The notes under the pieces are model-generated. The model saw nothing but the letters and a program-made list of their open reading frames with translations. It did no database searches and was not told the origin of the DNA. The translations under genes and the position numbers were made by a program. A stretch of DNA of 64,000 nt from Paenibacillus_Z sp042653205. GTDB taxonomy: Bacteria > Bacillota > Bacilli > Paenibacillales > Paenibacillaceae. Positions 32,957 through 42,805 of the stretch are shown here, piece after piece (position 1 is the first letter of the stretch; each line of letters opens with the position of its first letter). The stretch spans positions 1-64,000 of the forward strand of contig NZ_JBHSHY010000022.1 of assembly GCF_042653205.1 (NCBI RefSeq), read 5' to 3'.

Positions 32957-33760
32957 ATGATTTACAAACTGATTGCCATCGACATCGACGACACGCTGCT
33001 GACGGACGACATCGTCGTCACGCCGGGCACCAAGGCGGCGCTGGCCGCCGCGATCGAGCGCGGCGTCTTCGTGACGCTGGCCACGGGCCGGATGTTCCCG
33101 TCGGCGAAGAAGATCGCGAAGCAAATCGAGCTGAACGTGCCGATCATTACGTACCAAGGCTCCATGGTGAAGACGCTGCTCGACGAGCAGGTGCTGTACG
33201 AACGCTACGTGCCGGAGGACGCGGCCCGCGAGCTGTACGCCTTTTGCAAAGCAAACGGCCTTCATCTGCAGCTGTACATCGACGATATCCTGTACGTGCA
33301 GGAGGACAATGATAAAGCCCGCGCCTATTCCGCGCTGTCGAACATCCCGTTCGTGGTAGAGCCGGACTTCGAGTCGCTGCTGGCCAAACCGTCGGCAAAA
33401 ATGCTCATGATCGACGAGCCCGCCCGTCTGGACGAGGTGGCGGAGCAGCTGGCCCCGCTCATCGGCAACCGCGTGCATATCACGAAGTCCAAGCCGCATT
33501 ACCTGGAAGTGACGAACAAGGAAGGCACGAAGGGCCACGCGATCGCGTTCATGGCCGAGCATATCGGCTGCACGCTGGACGAGGTCATCGCCATCGGGGA
33601 TTCCTGGAACGATCACGAGATGATCGAAGCCGCCGGCCTCGGCGTCGCGATGGGCAACGCCCTCCCGAAGCTGAAGGAAATCGCGCAGTACGTCACGAAG
33701 ACGAACAACGAAGAGGGCGTCAAGCACGTCATTGACAAATTCATTCTGCAAACGGTGTAA
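32957..33760 (+). CDS. HAD hydrolase, Cof subfamily IIB
   Basis: A 267-residue cytoplasmic phosphatase of the Cof/IIB branch. The nucleophile D9 and D11 lie in IAIDIDDTLL, the ATGR motif follows, and the last motif GDSWNDHEM carries the Mg2+ ligands. The IIB cap lies between about 85 and 190. Such enzymes dephosphorylate sugar phosphates, FMN or pyridoxal phosphate; the specificity of this one is unknown. AAGGAGCGGAGAG precedes the ATG and a strong terminator follows. Confidence 0.93.
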   Translation: MIYKLIAIDIDDTLLTDDIVVTPGTKAALAAAIERGVFVTLATGRMFPSAKKIAKQIELNVPIITYQGSMVKTLLDEQVLYERYVPEDAARELYAFCKANGLHLQLYIDDILYVQEDNDKARAYSALSNIPFVVEPDFESLLAKPSAKMLMIDEPARLDEVAEQLAPLIGNRVHITKSKPHYLEVTNKEGTKGHAIAFMAEHIGCTLDEVIAIGDSWNDHEMIEAAGLGVAMGNALPKLKEIAQYVTKTNNEEGVKHVIDKFILQTV

Positions 33761-33766
33761 ACGCGA

Positions 33767-33816
33767 AGAGCCGCTGCCTCCCGTCCGAAGGACGAGGCAT
33801 GCGGCTCTTTTTTGCG
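33767..33816 (+). terminator. Terminator after the HAD hydrolase gene
   Basis: AAGAGCCGC-T-GCCTC-GTCC and GGAC-GGC-GCGGCTCTT form a long stem followed by TTTTG. It lies between convergent genes and may also serve the YeiH gene. Confidence 0.88.
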
Positions 33817-33831
33817 CTTGCGCGCCGCGGC

Positions 33832-34893
33832 TTATACCGTGAAATACGTCCACGCCGACAGCAGCAGCGACGCCGCGACCATGGCCGCGAGCGCCTTCAG
33901 CACCTCGCCCCCGAGCTTGCGCAGGTCGACGTTCAAGCCGAGTCCGATCATCGCCATCGTGAGCAGGAACGTCGTCGCGACGGTCAAGGCGTCGACGGCG
34001 CCAGGCGCCGCTTGCAGGAGACGATGGCCGAACGCGCTGCTGCCGAACAGGCTCATGGCCGCGAAGCCGAGCAGGAACCACGGGAACGGCAGCGGCGTCT
34101 TCGCTTCTCCGCCCTGCGCCTCGCCGCCGCGGCGGCGCAGGCGCCGCTGCACGTACACGATCGCGAGGCAGACCGGCACGAGCAGGAAGACGCGGCCGAG
34201 CTTGGCGAGCAGCGCCAGCGCCAGCGCGTCCTGCCCTGCCGGCGACGCGGCGAGCGCGGCATGCGCGATCTCGTGCAGGCTCGCGCCGGACCAGATGCCG
34301 TACTGCGCATCGGTCAGCCCGAGCAGCGGGCGAAGCAGCGCATACGCGACGGCGAACGCCGTGCCGACCAGCGCGATCAGGCCGGCGCCGATCGCCGTGT
34401 CCTCCTCCTTCGCGCGCAGAATCGGCGAGACGGCCGCGATCGCCGCCGCGCCGCAGATGCCCGTGCCGATGCCGAGCAGCAGCGACAGCCGCGGATCCGC
34501 CCGCAGCCATCTTGCGAACAGCATCGTGCAGCCGACCGCGAACAGCACGACGGCCGCGTCCCGGACTAGCAGCCCGAGGCCTTCCTCGTAGACCGCGACG
34601 ACGTTCAGCTTGAGGCCGTAGAGCACGATGGCCAGCCGCAGCAGATGCTTGCTCGCGAACTGGATGCCAGCCTTCTGCCGCGCGGGGTAGCCCCGCAGCT
34701 GCCGGTAGACGACCGCCAGCAGGATGGCGCAGGCCATTTGGCCGGCGTAGCGAAATCCGGGCAGGAACGCGAGGCCGCAGCCGGCCGACGCGATCAGCAG
34801 CGTGAACGCAAGGCCGCCGAGCCGCAGCCGGCAGGCGCGGAGCAGGGCGTGGGGAACGCCGGGCGGCCGTTTCAGCGAGTAAGGGATCGTCAT
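33832..34893 (-). CDS. YeiH/UPF0324-family putative sulfate exporter
   Basis: A 353-residue membrane protein with about ten helices and the UPF0324 motifs RLAIVLYGLKLN, GIGTGICGAAAIAAV, VGTAFAVAYALL and GIWSGASLHEIAHAALAA. E. coli YeiH and relatives are described as putative sulfate exporters; transport has not been shown here. A Gly/Ala/Arg-rich cytoplasmic loop (about 235-250) is longer than usual. GGAGG precedes the ATG. The sulfate importer operon lies 2.5 kb away, but no shared regulation is visible. Confidence 0.9.
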   Translation of the reverse strand: MTIPYSLKRPPGVPHALLRACRLRLGGLAFTLLIASAGCGLAFLPGFRYAGQMACAILLAVVYRQLRGYPARQKAGIQFASKHLLRLAIVLYGLKLNVVAVYEEGLGLLVRDAAVVLFAVGCTMLFARWLRADPRLSLLLGIGTGICGAAAIAAVSPILRAKEEDTAIGAGLIALVGTAFAVAYALLRPLLGLTDAQYGIWSGASLHEIAHAALAASPAGQDALALALLAKLGRVFLLVPVCLAIVYVQRRLRRRGGEAQGGEAKTPLPFPWFLLGFAAMSLFGSSAFGHRLLQAAPGAVDALTVATTFLLTMAMIGLGLNVDLRKLGGEVLKALAAMVAASLLLSAWTYFTV

Positions 34894-35088
34894 GTCTGTA
34901 CCGCCTCCGTACGTTCGGGATGGTTCCCATTATACCGGCCGTTCTTCGATAAGAGAAATCAATCCTTATGATGAATCGGATCAGCATTTGTTATGCCGGG
35001 CGAACGATCGGGTTCGTTACCGTTTTGTTACGATCATCCCGGGGTCAAGCGTTTATAGTATAAGCAGACCTATACAGGAGGGATTTCC

Positions 35089-36210
35089 ATGAACCACCGC
35101 ACGCACAACCGCCCCGTCAAAACGATGACCGCCACCGTCCTCGGCACGGCGCTTCTTCTCTCGGCAGCCGCACCGTTCGCATTTGCCGCGGAGACGGGCC
35201 AATCGTCCGCCGCCCCAGTGGCCGTCGTCGCGCAGGCGAACGGTGCCATACAGATGACGACGACCGTCATCAAGAATTCGACGAACCAGCTCGAGACCGA
35301 TCTCGAGATTCCGGTCCTGAAGGGCATGAAGGACGCCGCCTACCAAAACGCACTGAACGCGAACATCGCCGCGCGCGCGAAAGCGGCCGCCGACGCGATC
35401 GCTAAGCAAGCGGCCGCAGGCGCCGGTTCGGACGAGCTCCGCCCTTACGGCGTCACCGTGAAAGCCGAGCTGATCTCGAACGGCAGCGCAGCCGCGGACG
35501 GCGTCCTCTCGCTCCGCGTCCTCACGTATACGTACACGGGCGGTGCGCACGGCGTCACCCTCGCGGAGACGTACAACGTCCGCAACGAGGCGAAGGCGTC
35601 CCCGATCAAGCTGAAGGATCTCTTCGGCGCGAACTACAAGAGCATCGTCAACCGCGCGGTGCAAGCAGAGATAAAGGCGCGGCCGGGCGACTTCTTCGCC
35701 GATCAGTTCCGCTCAATTGCCGATGATCAAGCGTTCTATATCAAGAACGGCGTCGCGTACGTCATCTTCCAGCAATACGAGATCGCTCCGTATGCCGCAG
35801 GCATGCCGGAAATCGCAGTCGTCATTCCGGATGGCGCCGCCGTGCCCGCAGGCGCGGTCAAGCTGCCGGTCGTGGCGAACGGCCAAAACGTGAAAGCCGC
35901 CTTGTACGCGGCTCCGGGCGGTACCGTCATGGCGCCGCTGCGTACGGTCGCCTCCGCGCTCGGCTACACGATCAGCTACGACGCGCGCACGCACCAGACC
36001 AAAGCAACCAAAGGCAACGACTGGGCGAAAATATCGGCCGGCCTGAACCGTTACGCCTTCAAAGACATGGCCTCCTTCGCGCTTGGCGCCGCACCGGCGA
36101 CGAAGAACGGCACGCTCTACGTACCGCTGGATTTCTTCGCGAAGGTGCTGCACGCCGACCTGGCGTACACGAAGCAAGCCATCGTCCTGACGTCCGCGCC
36201 GGCGAACTAA
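35089..36210 (+). CDS. Secreted DUF4163/DUF3298-like protein with copper-amine-oxidase N-like domain
   Basis: A 373-residue exported protein. The signal peptide ends at FAFAAE (about 33). A DUF4163 region (about 50-140, LETDLEIPVLKGM) and a DUF3298-like region (YTYTGGAHG, AGMPEIAVVIP) follow, the domain pair of RsiV-type extracellular sensors, but no membrane anchor is present, so this is a free protein. The C-terminal 130 residues (MAPLRTVASALGYTISYD, VPLDFFAKVLHA) are a copper-amine-oxidase-N-like surface domain. Binding partner unknown. AGGAGGG precedes the ATG. Confidence 0.85.
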   Translation: MNHRTHNRPVKTMTATVLGTALLLSAAAPFAFAAETGQSSAAPVAVVAQANGAIQMTTTVIKNSTNQLETDLEIPVLKGMKDAAYQNALNANIAARAKAAADAIAKQAAAGAGSDELRPYGVTVKAELISNGSAAADGVLSLRVLTYTYTGGAHGVTLAETYNVRNEAKASPIKLKDLFGANYKSIVNRAVQAEIKARPGDFFADQFRSIADDQAFYIKNGVAYVIFQQYEIAPYAAGMPEIAVVIPDGAAVPAGAVKLPVVANGQNVKAALYAAPGGTVMAPLRTVASALGYTISYDARTHQTKATKGNDWAKISAGLNRYAFKDMASFALGAAPATKNGTLYVPLDFFAKVLHADLAYTKQAIVLTSAPAN

Positions 36211-36318
36211 TGCGCGCAGCCTCCCTTTAGCCGCTGCCGCATGCCGCACGCTAGGTCGTCGTCGCCCCGCGCGTCGGCGAGCTAGCGTGCGTGCATCTAA
36301 CCGGCTTGAAACTAGCAT

Positions 36319-36362
36319 GAACAAGGCCCTGCCGCTTCCATCGAAGCGGCAGGGCCTTGTTC
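36319..36362. terminator. Strong bidirectional terminator
   Basis: AACAAGGCCCTGCCGCTT and AAGCGGCAGGGCCTTGTT form a perfect 18-base stem around CCATCG between the convergent secreted-protein and sbp genes. The T-run is weak on both strands, but the stem is very stable. Confidence 0.85.
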
Positions 36363-36380
36363 GGTTCAATGAGACATGCG

Positions 36381-37460
36381 TCAAATGCCCGCCAGGATTT
36401 GATACCAGACGCCTTTCGGCGAATAGAGCGTATTGCGGACTTCCGCCCAGCCGCCCAGGTACGAGATATCGAACAGCCCCGGCGGCGTGACGAACTTGTC
36501 CTTGACCTCCTCCATGACGGAGGCGTTCACGGGGCGGAAGCCGTACTTGGCGAGTATCCGCTGCGCGTCCGGGCCGTGCAGGTAGGCGACGAGCGCTTCC
36601 GCGACCTTGCGCGTCCCGTGCTTGTCGACGTTCTTGTCGACGACCGCCGCGGGGTTTTCGATCAGGATCGTCGAGGACGGAATGACTTCCTCGTAAGGAA
36701 CGCCCTGCCGCTTCCGGCCGAGCAATTCGTTCTCGTAGGTGACGATCACGTCGCCGAAGCCGTATTCGAACGCGGCCATGGAGGCGCGCCCGCTCTTGTC
36801 GAGCGACTCGACGTTCCGGTGGATGCGTTCCAGGAACGCCTTGGCATACGCCGGATCCTTCTTGCCCGTCTTCGCCTCGGCTTCTTTCAGCCCCGCGCCG
36901 TACATCGCATTGATGTCCCATTGCGCGCCCCCGGACGTCTTCGGGTTCGGATAGAGCACCTTGACGCCTTTGCGGGTCAGATCGTCCCAGTCCTTGATCC
37001 CCTTCGGGTTTCCTTCGCGGGTGCCCATAACGGCGATCGATCGCGTGATCATGCCGGCGTCGCCGAACTGTTTGCGCCAGTCGGTCGTGATGAAGCCGGC
37101 CTTTTGAATTTTGTCGATGTCGCTTTCCATCGCGAGCACGGCCACGTCCGCTTCGAATCCGCCGGCGATGGCGCGGGCCTGCGTACCGGAGGCCTCGTAC
37201 GATTCCTGGAATGTCACCGTCTGCCCCGTCTCGGCCTTCCACTGCTTCGCGAACGCGGGCAGCAGCTCCGCGAACGAGTCCTTCACGACGGAATACGCGC
37301 CGATGACGAGCGTCGCGCCGCCCACGGGCGCCGTCTGCGCGCCGCCGTCCGCTGCGCCCTCCGCGCCGCCGTCCTTCCCGCAGGCCGCCGTCAGGAGAAG
37401 CGTCAGCGCGAGAAGCGCCGTACCCGCAATCCGCCATCCTTTGAGTAGGGTAGGTTTCAT
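36381..37460 (-). CDS. sbp: Sulfate ABC transporter, substrate-binding lipoprotein
   Basis: A 359-residue sulfate-binding protein. The lipobox ends at C27 (LLLTAACGKD), followed by an Ala/Gly linker and the periplasmic-binding fold with LVIGAYSVVKDSF, SYEASGTQARAIAGG, YPNPKTSGGAQWDI and PSSTILIENPAAVVDK, all sulfate-binding signatures. The start at 37460 is set by the signal peptide; the ribosome binding site is weak. It is the last gene of cysT-cysW-cysA-sbp, an unusual order for Gram-positive operons, where sbp is usually first. A strong terminator follows. Confidence 0.93.
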   Translation of the reverse strand: MKPTLLKGWRIAGTALLALTLLLTAACGKDGGAEGAADGGAQTAPVGGATLVIGAYSVVKDSFAELLPAFAKQWKAETGQTVTFQESYEASGTQARAIAGGFEADVAVLAMESDIDKIQKAGFITTDWRKQFGDAGMITRSIAVMGTREGNPKGIKDWDDLTRKGVKVLYPNPKTSGGAQWDINAMYGAGLKEAEAKTGKKDPAYAKAFLERIHRNVESLDKSGRASMAAFEYGFGDVIVTYENELLGRKRQGVPYEEVIPSSTILIENPAAVVDKNVDKHGTRKVAEALVAYLHGPDAQRILAKYGFRPVNASVMEEVKDKFVTPPGLFDISYLGGWAEVRNTLYSPKGVWYQILAGI

Positions 37461-37546
37461 TGTGCACACAACACTTTCTGTTTCGGCAAGCGAGTCGCCA
37501 GGATAGGACGGCCGGCTTCGCGCGCGGCCGGGATGCCTAGATGCGG

Positions 37547-38611
37547 CTAGATATAGATCGGCATCGGGTCTTCCTTCAGCTTGTTCTCCATGATCCACGT
37601 GTCGTCGTCGTTGAACAGGTACGCGCGGTGGATGAGGACGCTCACCGGCTCGCCCGGTGTCAGGACGTCCTTCTCGAGCGAACGGTACGTGATCAGCTTG
37701 ATGTCGCCGATCTCGACCTCCACCATCCACTCGCTGCCGCGGAAATGCAAATGCCGCACGATGCCGTCCACGGTCGCCGAAGGTATGCGGAAGTCGCTCC
37801 GCTTGCCGATCTCGATATACTCCGGCCGGATCAGCGCCTTCGTCGACGGCCAGTTGGCCGCCTCCTCGAAACCTCGCAGCCGCTGGACGTTCTCGACGAT
37901 CGTCGATTCGCCGATGAAGCTGGCCACGAACTGCGTTTGCGGGCTTTTGTAGATATCCCAAGGCGTGCCCTTCTGTTCCAGCCGCCCTTTGTTGATGATC
38001 ATGATCTCGTCGGCGACCTCGATCGCCTCGTCTTGGTCGTGCGTCACGAAGATCGAGGTGATGCCGAGGCGCTCGATCATATCCTTCAGCCACGTGCGCA
38101 GCTCCGTCCGGATCTTGGCGTCGATGGCCGCGAACGGCTCGTCGAGCAGCAGCAGCTGCGGCTGCGGGGCGAGCGCCCGCGCGAACGCAACACGCTGCCG
38201 CTGGCCGCCGGAGAGCTGATGCGGGTAGCGGTGCTCGAAGCCCTTCAGGCCCGTCAGCTCGATCAGCGACATGACGCGCTCGCGGATGACGTCCTTCTTC
38301 TCCTTCTTCACCTTCAGGCCGAACGCGACGTTGTCGTACACGGTCATGTGCTTGAACAGCGCATAGTTCTGGAAGACGAAGCCGATGCCCCGCTCCTGCG
38401 GCGGCAGGTCGTTGACCCGCTTGCCGTGGAACACGATGTCGCCTGACGACGGGGATTCCAGCCCCGCGAGCATGCGGAGAATCGACGTCTTGCCGCCGCC
38501 GCTCGGGCCGAGCAGGCCGATCAGCTGGCCTTTGGCGATGTCGAAACTGACATCCCGTACGGCGTGGAAATCGCCGAACTGTTTATTTAAGCCGCGCACC
38601 TCGATATGCAT
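37547..38611 (-). CDS. cysA: Sulfate ABC transporter, ATP-binding protein
   Basis: A 354-residue ABC ATPase of the CysA type. Walker A is GPSGGGKTS (35-43), Q-loop and signature motifs LSGGQRQRVAFARAL follow, Walker B is LLLDEPFAAID and the H-loop THDQDEAI. The C-terminal third is a TOBE-like regulatory domain. It powers the CysT-CysW permease for sulfate or thiosulfate uptake. It follows cysW after 3 bases and precedes sbp by 86 bases. Confidence 0.96.
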   Translation of the reverse strand: MHIEVRGLNKQFGDFHAVRDVSFDIAKGQLIGLLGPSGGGKTSILRMLAGLESPSSGDIVFHGKRVNDLPPQERGIGFVFQNYALFKHMTVYDNVAFGLKVKKEKKDVIRERVMSLIELTGLKGFEHRYPHQLSGGQRQRVAFARALAPQPQLLLLDEPFAAIDAKIRTELRTWLKDMIERLGITSIFVTHDQDEAIEVADEIMIINKGRLEQKGTPWDIYKSPQTQFVASFIGESTIVENVQRLRGFEEAANWPSTKALIRPEYIEIGKRSDFRIPSATVDGIVRHLHFRGSEWMVEVEIGDIKLITYRSLEKDVLTPGEPVSVLIHRAYLFNDDDTWIMENKLKEDPMPIYI

Positions 38612-38614
38612 CGT

Positions 38615-39412
38615 TCAATGCACTTCCTTTCTCTTCTTCGCCCATTCCATGAGCAGCAGCAGGCCGACGGAGAACGCCGCGAGCACCAGCGCGACGCTGC
38701 TGGCCTCGGTCACGTTGAAGTTCTCCACGTCCTGGTAGACGAGCGTTGTCGCCGTCTGTGTCTTGTTCATAATATTGCCGGACACGACGAGCACCGCGCC
38801 GAACTCCCCGAGTGACCGGGCGACTGTCAGTACCACGCCGTAGATGACGCCCCAGCGGATCGACGGCCACGTCACCTTCCAGAAGGTGTACCACGAGTAG
38901 GCGCCGAGCGTCGACGCGGCTTCTTCCTGCTGCGCGCCGATCTCCTGCAGCACCGGCATGACTTCGCGCACCATCAGCGGGAACGTGACGAACAGCGTCG
39001 CCAGGATCATGCCGGGAAGCGCGTACACGACTTTGAAGCCGATATCCTCGAAGAACGCGCCGAGCGCCGAGCTCGGTCCCAGCACGAGGACGATCATGAG
39101 TCCGCCGATGACGGGGGAGACCGCGAACGGCAGGTCGACGATGCTGTTCAGGAGGCCCTTGATCCGGCGGGACAGCCAGGTCGCCCGGACGAGGTACAGC
39201 GCGAGCATGACGCCGAACAGCGTGTTCAGCAGCGTCACGATCACGACGAGTATGCCCGTCATCATAAGCGCGTGCAGTGATTGCTCGCGCGTGAGCGACG
39301 CCGCGAAGCCGCTCCAGCCGTCGCCCCAGGAGCCGATGAAAATCTTCCCCAGCGGCGCGACGATCAGAATCAGGAACACGAGATACGTCAGTGCAATCCA
39401 CAGTTTTTTCAT
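38615..39412 (-). CDS. cysW: Sulfate ABC transporter, permease CysW
   Basis: A 265-residue permease with six membrane helices and the EAA loop EEAASTLGAYSWYTFWKVTWP that contacts CysA. The pattern LNSIVDLPFAVSPVIGGL is shared by sulfate permeases. Its start overlaps the cysT stop (ATGA), so translation is coupled. With CysT it forms the sulfate channel. Confidence 0.95.
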   Translation of the reverse strand: MKKLWIALTYLVFLILIVAPLGKIFIGSWGDGWSGFAASLTREQSLHALMMTGILVVIVTLLNTLFGVMLALYLVRATWLSRRIKGLLNSIVDLPFAVSPVIGGLMIVLVLGPSSALGAFFEDIGFKVVYALPGMILATLFVTFPLMVREVMPVLQEIGAQQEEAASTLGAYSWYTFWKVTWPSIRWGVIYGVVLTVARSLGEFGAVLVVSGNIMNKTQTATTLVYQDVENFNVTEASSVALVLAAFSVGLLLLMEWAKKRKEVH

Positions 39413-40224
39413 TTGGCGTGCCTCCTCGCCTGAACGAGGTTGACGGCGCCGAGGATGAGGAACGAGAGCGTCAGGAGCAGCACGGACACGGCCGCGGCAC
39501 CCTGCGCGTTATCGCTTTCGATTTCGCCGAAAATATAGACCGACGCGATCAGCGTCTTGCCCGGAATGTTGCCGGCCACGAGCACGACGGCGCCGAATTC
39601 CGCCAGCGCCCGGGAGAACGCCAGCATCGCGCCGCTGATGATGCCCGGCAGCATCGACGGGAAGATCACCTGCAGAAACGTCCGCGTTCTGGACGCTCCG
39701 AGGGTATAGGAGGCTTCCTCCTCGGATTTGTCCAATTCCTCGAGCAGCGGCTGCACGCCGCGAATGACGAACGGAAACGTCACGAACACCATCGCGATCA
39801 CGATCGCGGGCTCATGGAATACGATTTCAAAACCGAGCTTGCCGGCCAGGCCGCCGGCGATGCTGTTGGGGCCGAGCAGCAGCAATATCATCAAGCCGCC
39901 GACCGCGGTCGGCAGCGCAAACGGCAAATCCACGAGGCTGTTCAGAATGCTCCGCCCGGGGAACCGGTACCGGATCAGCACCCAGCCGATCATCGTGCCC
40001 AGAAGGACGTTGATCAGCGCGGCGAACACGGACAGCTTCATCGTAAGAAGAACGGCTTCCCATGCCAGCTGGTCCGTCACGCTTTGCCAGAACGGCGCCC
40101 AGCCCAGCTTGAACGACTGGGTGTAGATGCCGATGATCGGCAAGACGATCAGCAGAATGAAATAAAGCATAATGGTGCTGCGAAACCCGAAGCTCCACAA
40201 GCGGCCGCGCATTATGAAATTCAA
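39409..40224 (-). CDS. cysT: Sulfate ABC transporter, permease CysT
   Basis: A 271-residue permease, partner of CysW, with six helices, LNSLVDLPFALPTAVGGLM and the EAA loop EEEASYTLGASRTRTFLQVIFP. The start is taken as TTG at 40224, because GGGGG lies 9 bases upstream. The ATG at 40212 is 21 bases from it, and the longer frame from 40284 would start about 13 bases after the predicted transcription start with no ribosome binding site. It is the first gene of the sulfate operon. Confidence 0.93.
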   Translation of the reverse strand: MNFIMRGRLWSFGFRSTIMLYFILLIVLPIIGIYTQSFKLGWAPFWQSVTDQLAWEAVLLTMKLSVFAALINVLLGTMIGWVLIRYRFPGRSILNSLVDLPFALPTAVGGLMILLLLGPNSIAGGLAGKLGFEIVFHEPAIVIAMVFVTFPFVIRGVQPLLEELDKSEEEASYTLGASRTRTFLQVIFPSMLPGIISGAMLAFSRALAEFGAVVLVAGNIPGKTLIASVYIFGEIESDNAQGAAAVSVLLLTLSFLILGAVNLVQARRHAK

Positions 40225-40287
40225 GCTGAATAACCCCCTGACGCTTTCCTTGAGGAATCGCGGTGCGGTATAGATAATCCCCATTAA

Positions 40288-40333
40288 AATACTTGGTATT
40301 CACACTTTAGCAGACCGCGGGATGTCTAGTCAA
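40288..40333 (-). promoter_or_regulatory. Promoter and putative operator of the sulfate operon
   Basis: On the minus strand TTGACT (40333-40328), an 18-base spacer and TAAAGT (40309-40304). The perfect dyad AATAC-CAA-GTATT (40300-40288) lies at about +1 to +13, a classic repressor position. A sulfur-responsive regulator such as a CymR-like Rrf2 protein is possible, but I cannot match the dyad to a known consensus with confidence. Confidence 0.65.
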
Positions 40334-40367
40334 TCCTTGGAACAGTGAAAATCTCGCGCAGCCGGCG

Positions 40368-40416
40368 AAAACGAAAAGCTCCCCAGAGGTCCATTCGGAA
40401 CCTCCGGGGAGCTGGT
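40368..40416 (-). terminator. Terminator after the IMPACT-family gene
   Basis: On the minus strand AGCTCCCC-GGAGGT-CC pairs with GG-CCTC-GGGGAGCT around GAAT, followed by TTTCGTTTTC, 42 bases after the stop codon. Confidence 0.8.
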
Positions 40417-40457
40417 CGCCCGTTCTCGGGCCGGGGCACACGGCAGTGCGCCCGAAT

Positions 40458-41090
40458 CTACTCGCCTTCGATATAATAACGGTCCTCGCCGATCGCGATG
40501 ACCGCCTGGCCCTGCGTCAGGTCCGTGATCCACGCCGCGAACGCCTCCGCGCCCGGCGCCTCGGGCAGGCACGTGATGACGACGCGGTCGGTGAACTCGG
40601 TGCCGTCGACGCGCACGCCGCGCGCGTGGAATTCGTTCTCGAGCTTGCCGTACCAGGTGTAGTCGACATCGACGACCACCTCCCGGTGCAGCACTTGCGT
40701 AATGGCCTCCGACGCTTCGATCGCCGCGACCGCGCCGTCGGTGTAAGCGCGGATCAATCCGCCCGCGCCAAGCATGATGCCGCCGAAATAGCGGGTTACG
40801 ACGACGGCGACGTTTTTGAGCCCTTGATGCTTGATCACTTCAAGAATCGGTTTGCCGGCCGTGCCGCTCGGCTCGCCGTCATCGGACTGCTTCTGGCATT
40901 CGTCGCGTTCGCCAACGACGTAGGCCGAGCAGTTGTGCGTCGCGTTCCAATGGAGCTTCTTGATCTCCTCGATGAAGGCGATCGCTTCTTCCTCCGAGGC
41001 GACGGGTCTGCCGTGGCCGATGAAACGCGACTTCTTGATGACGATCTCCTTGCTTCCCGGCTGCCGCAGCGTCCGGTAGCGGTTCAACAT
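40458..41090 (-). CDS. YigZ/YvyE family (IMPACT, UPF0029) protein
   Basis: A 210-residue protein of the IMPACT family. The signature SKFIGH-like SRFIGHGRPV, ATHNCSAYVVGE, DDGEPSGTAGKPILEVI and VTRYFGGIMLGAGGLIRAY is unmistakable. Bacterial members (YvyE, YigZ) are of unclear function; the eukaryotic relative modulates translation through GCN1. It starts 9 bases after the pgi stop with only a weak ribosome binding site (GCGG), so coupling to pgi is likely. A terminator follows. Confidence 0.93.
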   Translation of the reverse strand: MLNRYRTLRQPGSKEIVIKKSRFIGHGRPVASEEEAIAFIEEIKKLHWNATHNCSAYVVGERDECQKQSDDGEPSGTAGKPILEVIKHQGLKNVAVVVTRYFGGIMLGAGGLIRAYTDGAVAAIEASEAITQVLHREVVVDVDYTWYGKLENEFHARGVRVDGTEFTDRVVITCLPEAPGAEAFAAWITDLTQGQAVIAIGEDRYYIEGE

Positions 41091-41099
41091 GTCCGCCGC

Positions 41100-42449
<1,350 letters not shown>

Positions 42450-42805
42450 GATGGAACCTCCTGAAAGTTTTTTGCGATGCTTCGTGGATATTCTTCAATG
42501 CGAGCGAAAAACTCGCTTCGAAAGCATAGGCTTAAGTTTTTTGCGATGCTACTGTGGATATTCTTCAATGCGAGCGAAAAACTCGCTTCGAAAGCGTGCA
42601 TTATGTATGGCGGACCCGTTCCGGCTCGGCTTGGCTCCAAGACGTGCGCGTTCGGCCGCCGCGGGCATGTCCTGCTTACGTCACGATAAGGATAATGGAT
42701 TTCCTACCCAAAAACAAGGGAACCCCGGCAAGCATGCAGCTTGGCCGAAAAGTATGGTAAAATGGTTGGAGCTTTGCACAAACGGAAACTAGGAGATGAC
42801 GTACC
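42450..42805. other. Divergent region upstream of pgi with a duplication
   Basis: 356 bases between pgi and the beta-hydroxyacid dehydrogenase gene. The left half is the direct repeat at 42464-42597, in the pgi leader. The right half (42600-42800) probably holds the dehydrogenase promoter (a TAAAAT-like -10 near 42760 with no clear -35) and its AGGAG site. The short frames on both strands come from the duplication. Confidence 0.6.
42464..42597. repeat. Two-copy direct repeat of about 63 bases upstream of pgi
   Basis: Copies at 42464-42527 and 42533-42597 share AAGTTTTTTGCGATGCT, then GTGGATATTCTTCAATGCGA and GCGAAAAACTCGCTTCGAAAGC, differing by a few bases and one indel. Each holds the small hairpin GCGAG-CGAAAAA-CTCGC. 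Near-identity in non-coding DNA implies recent duplication or a functional unit. Confidence 0.9.

Noticed and set aside
40225..40284. Upstream ATG at 40284 as the cysT start
   Set aside because: It lies about 13 bases from the predicted transcription start and has no ribosome binding site; the TTG at 40224 has GGGGG at 9 bases.
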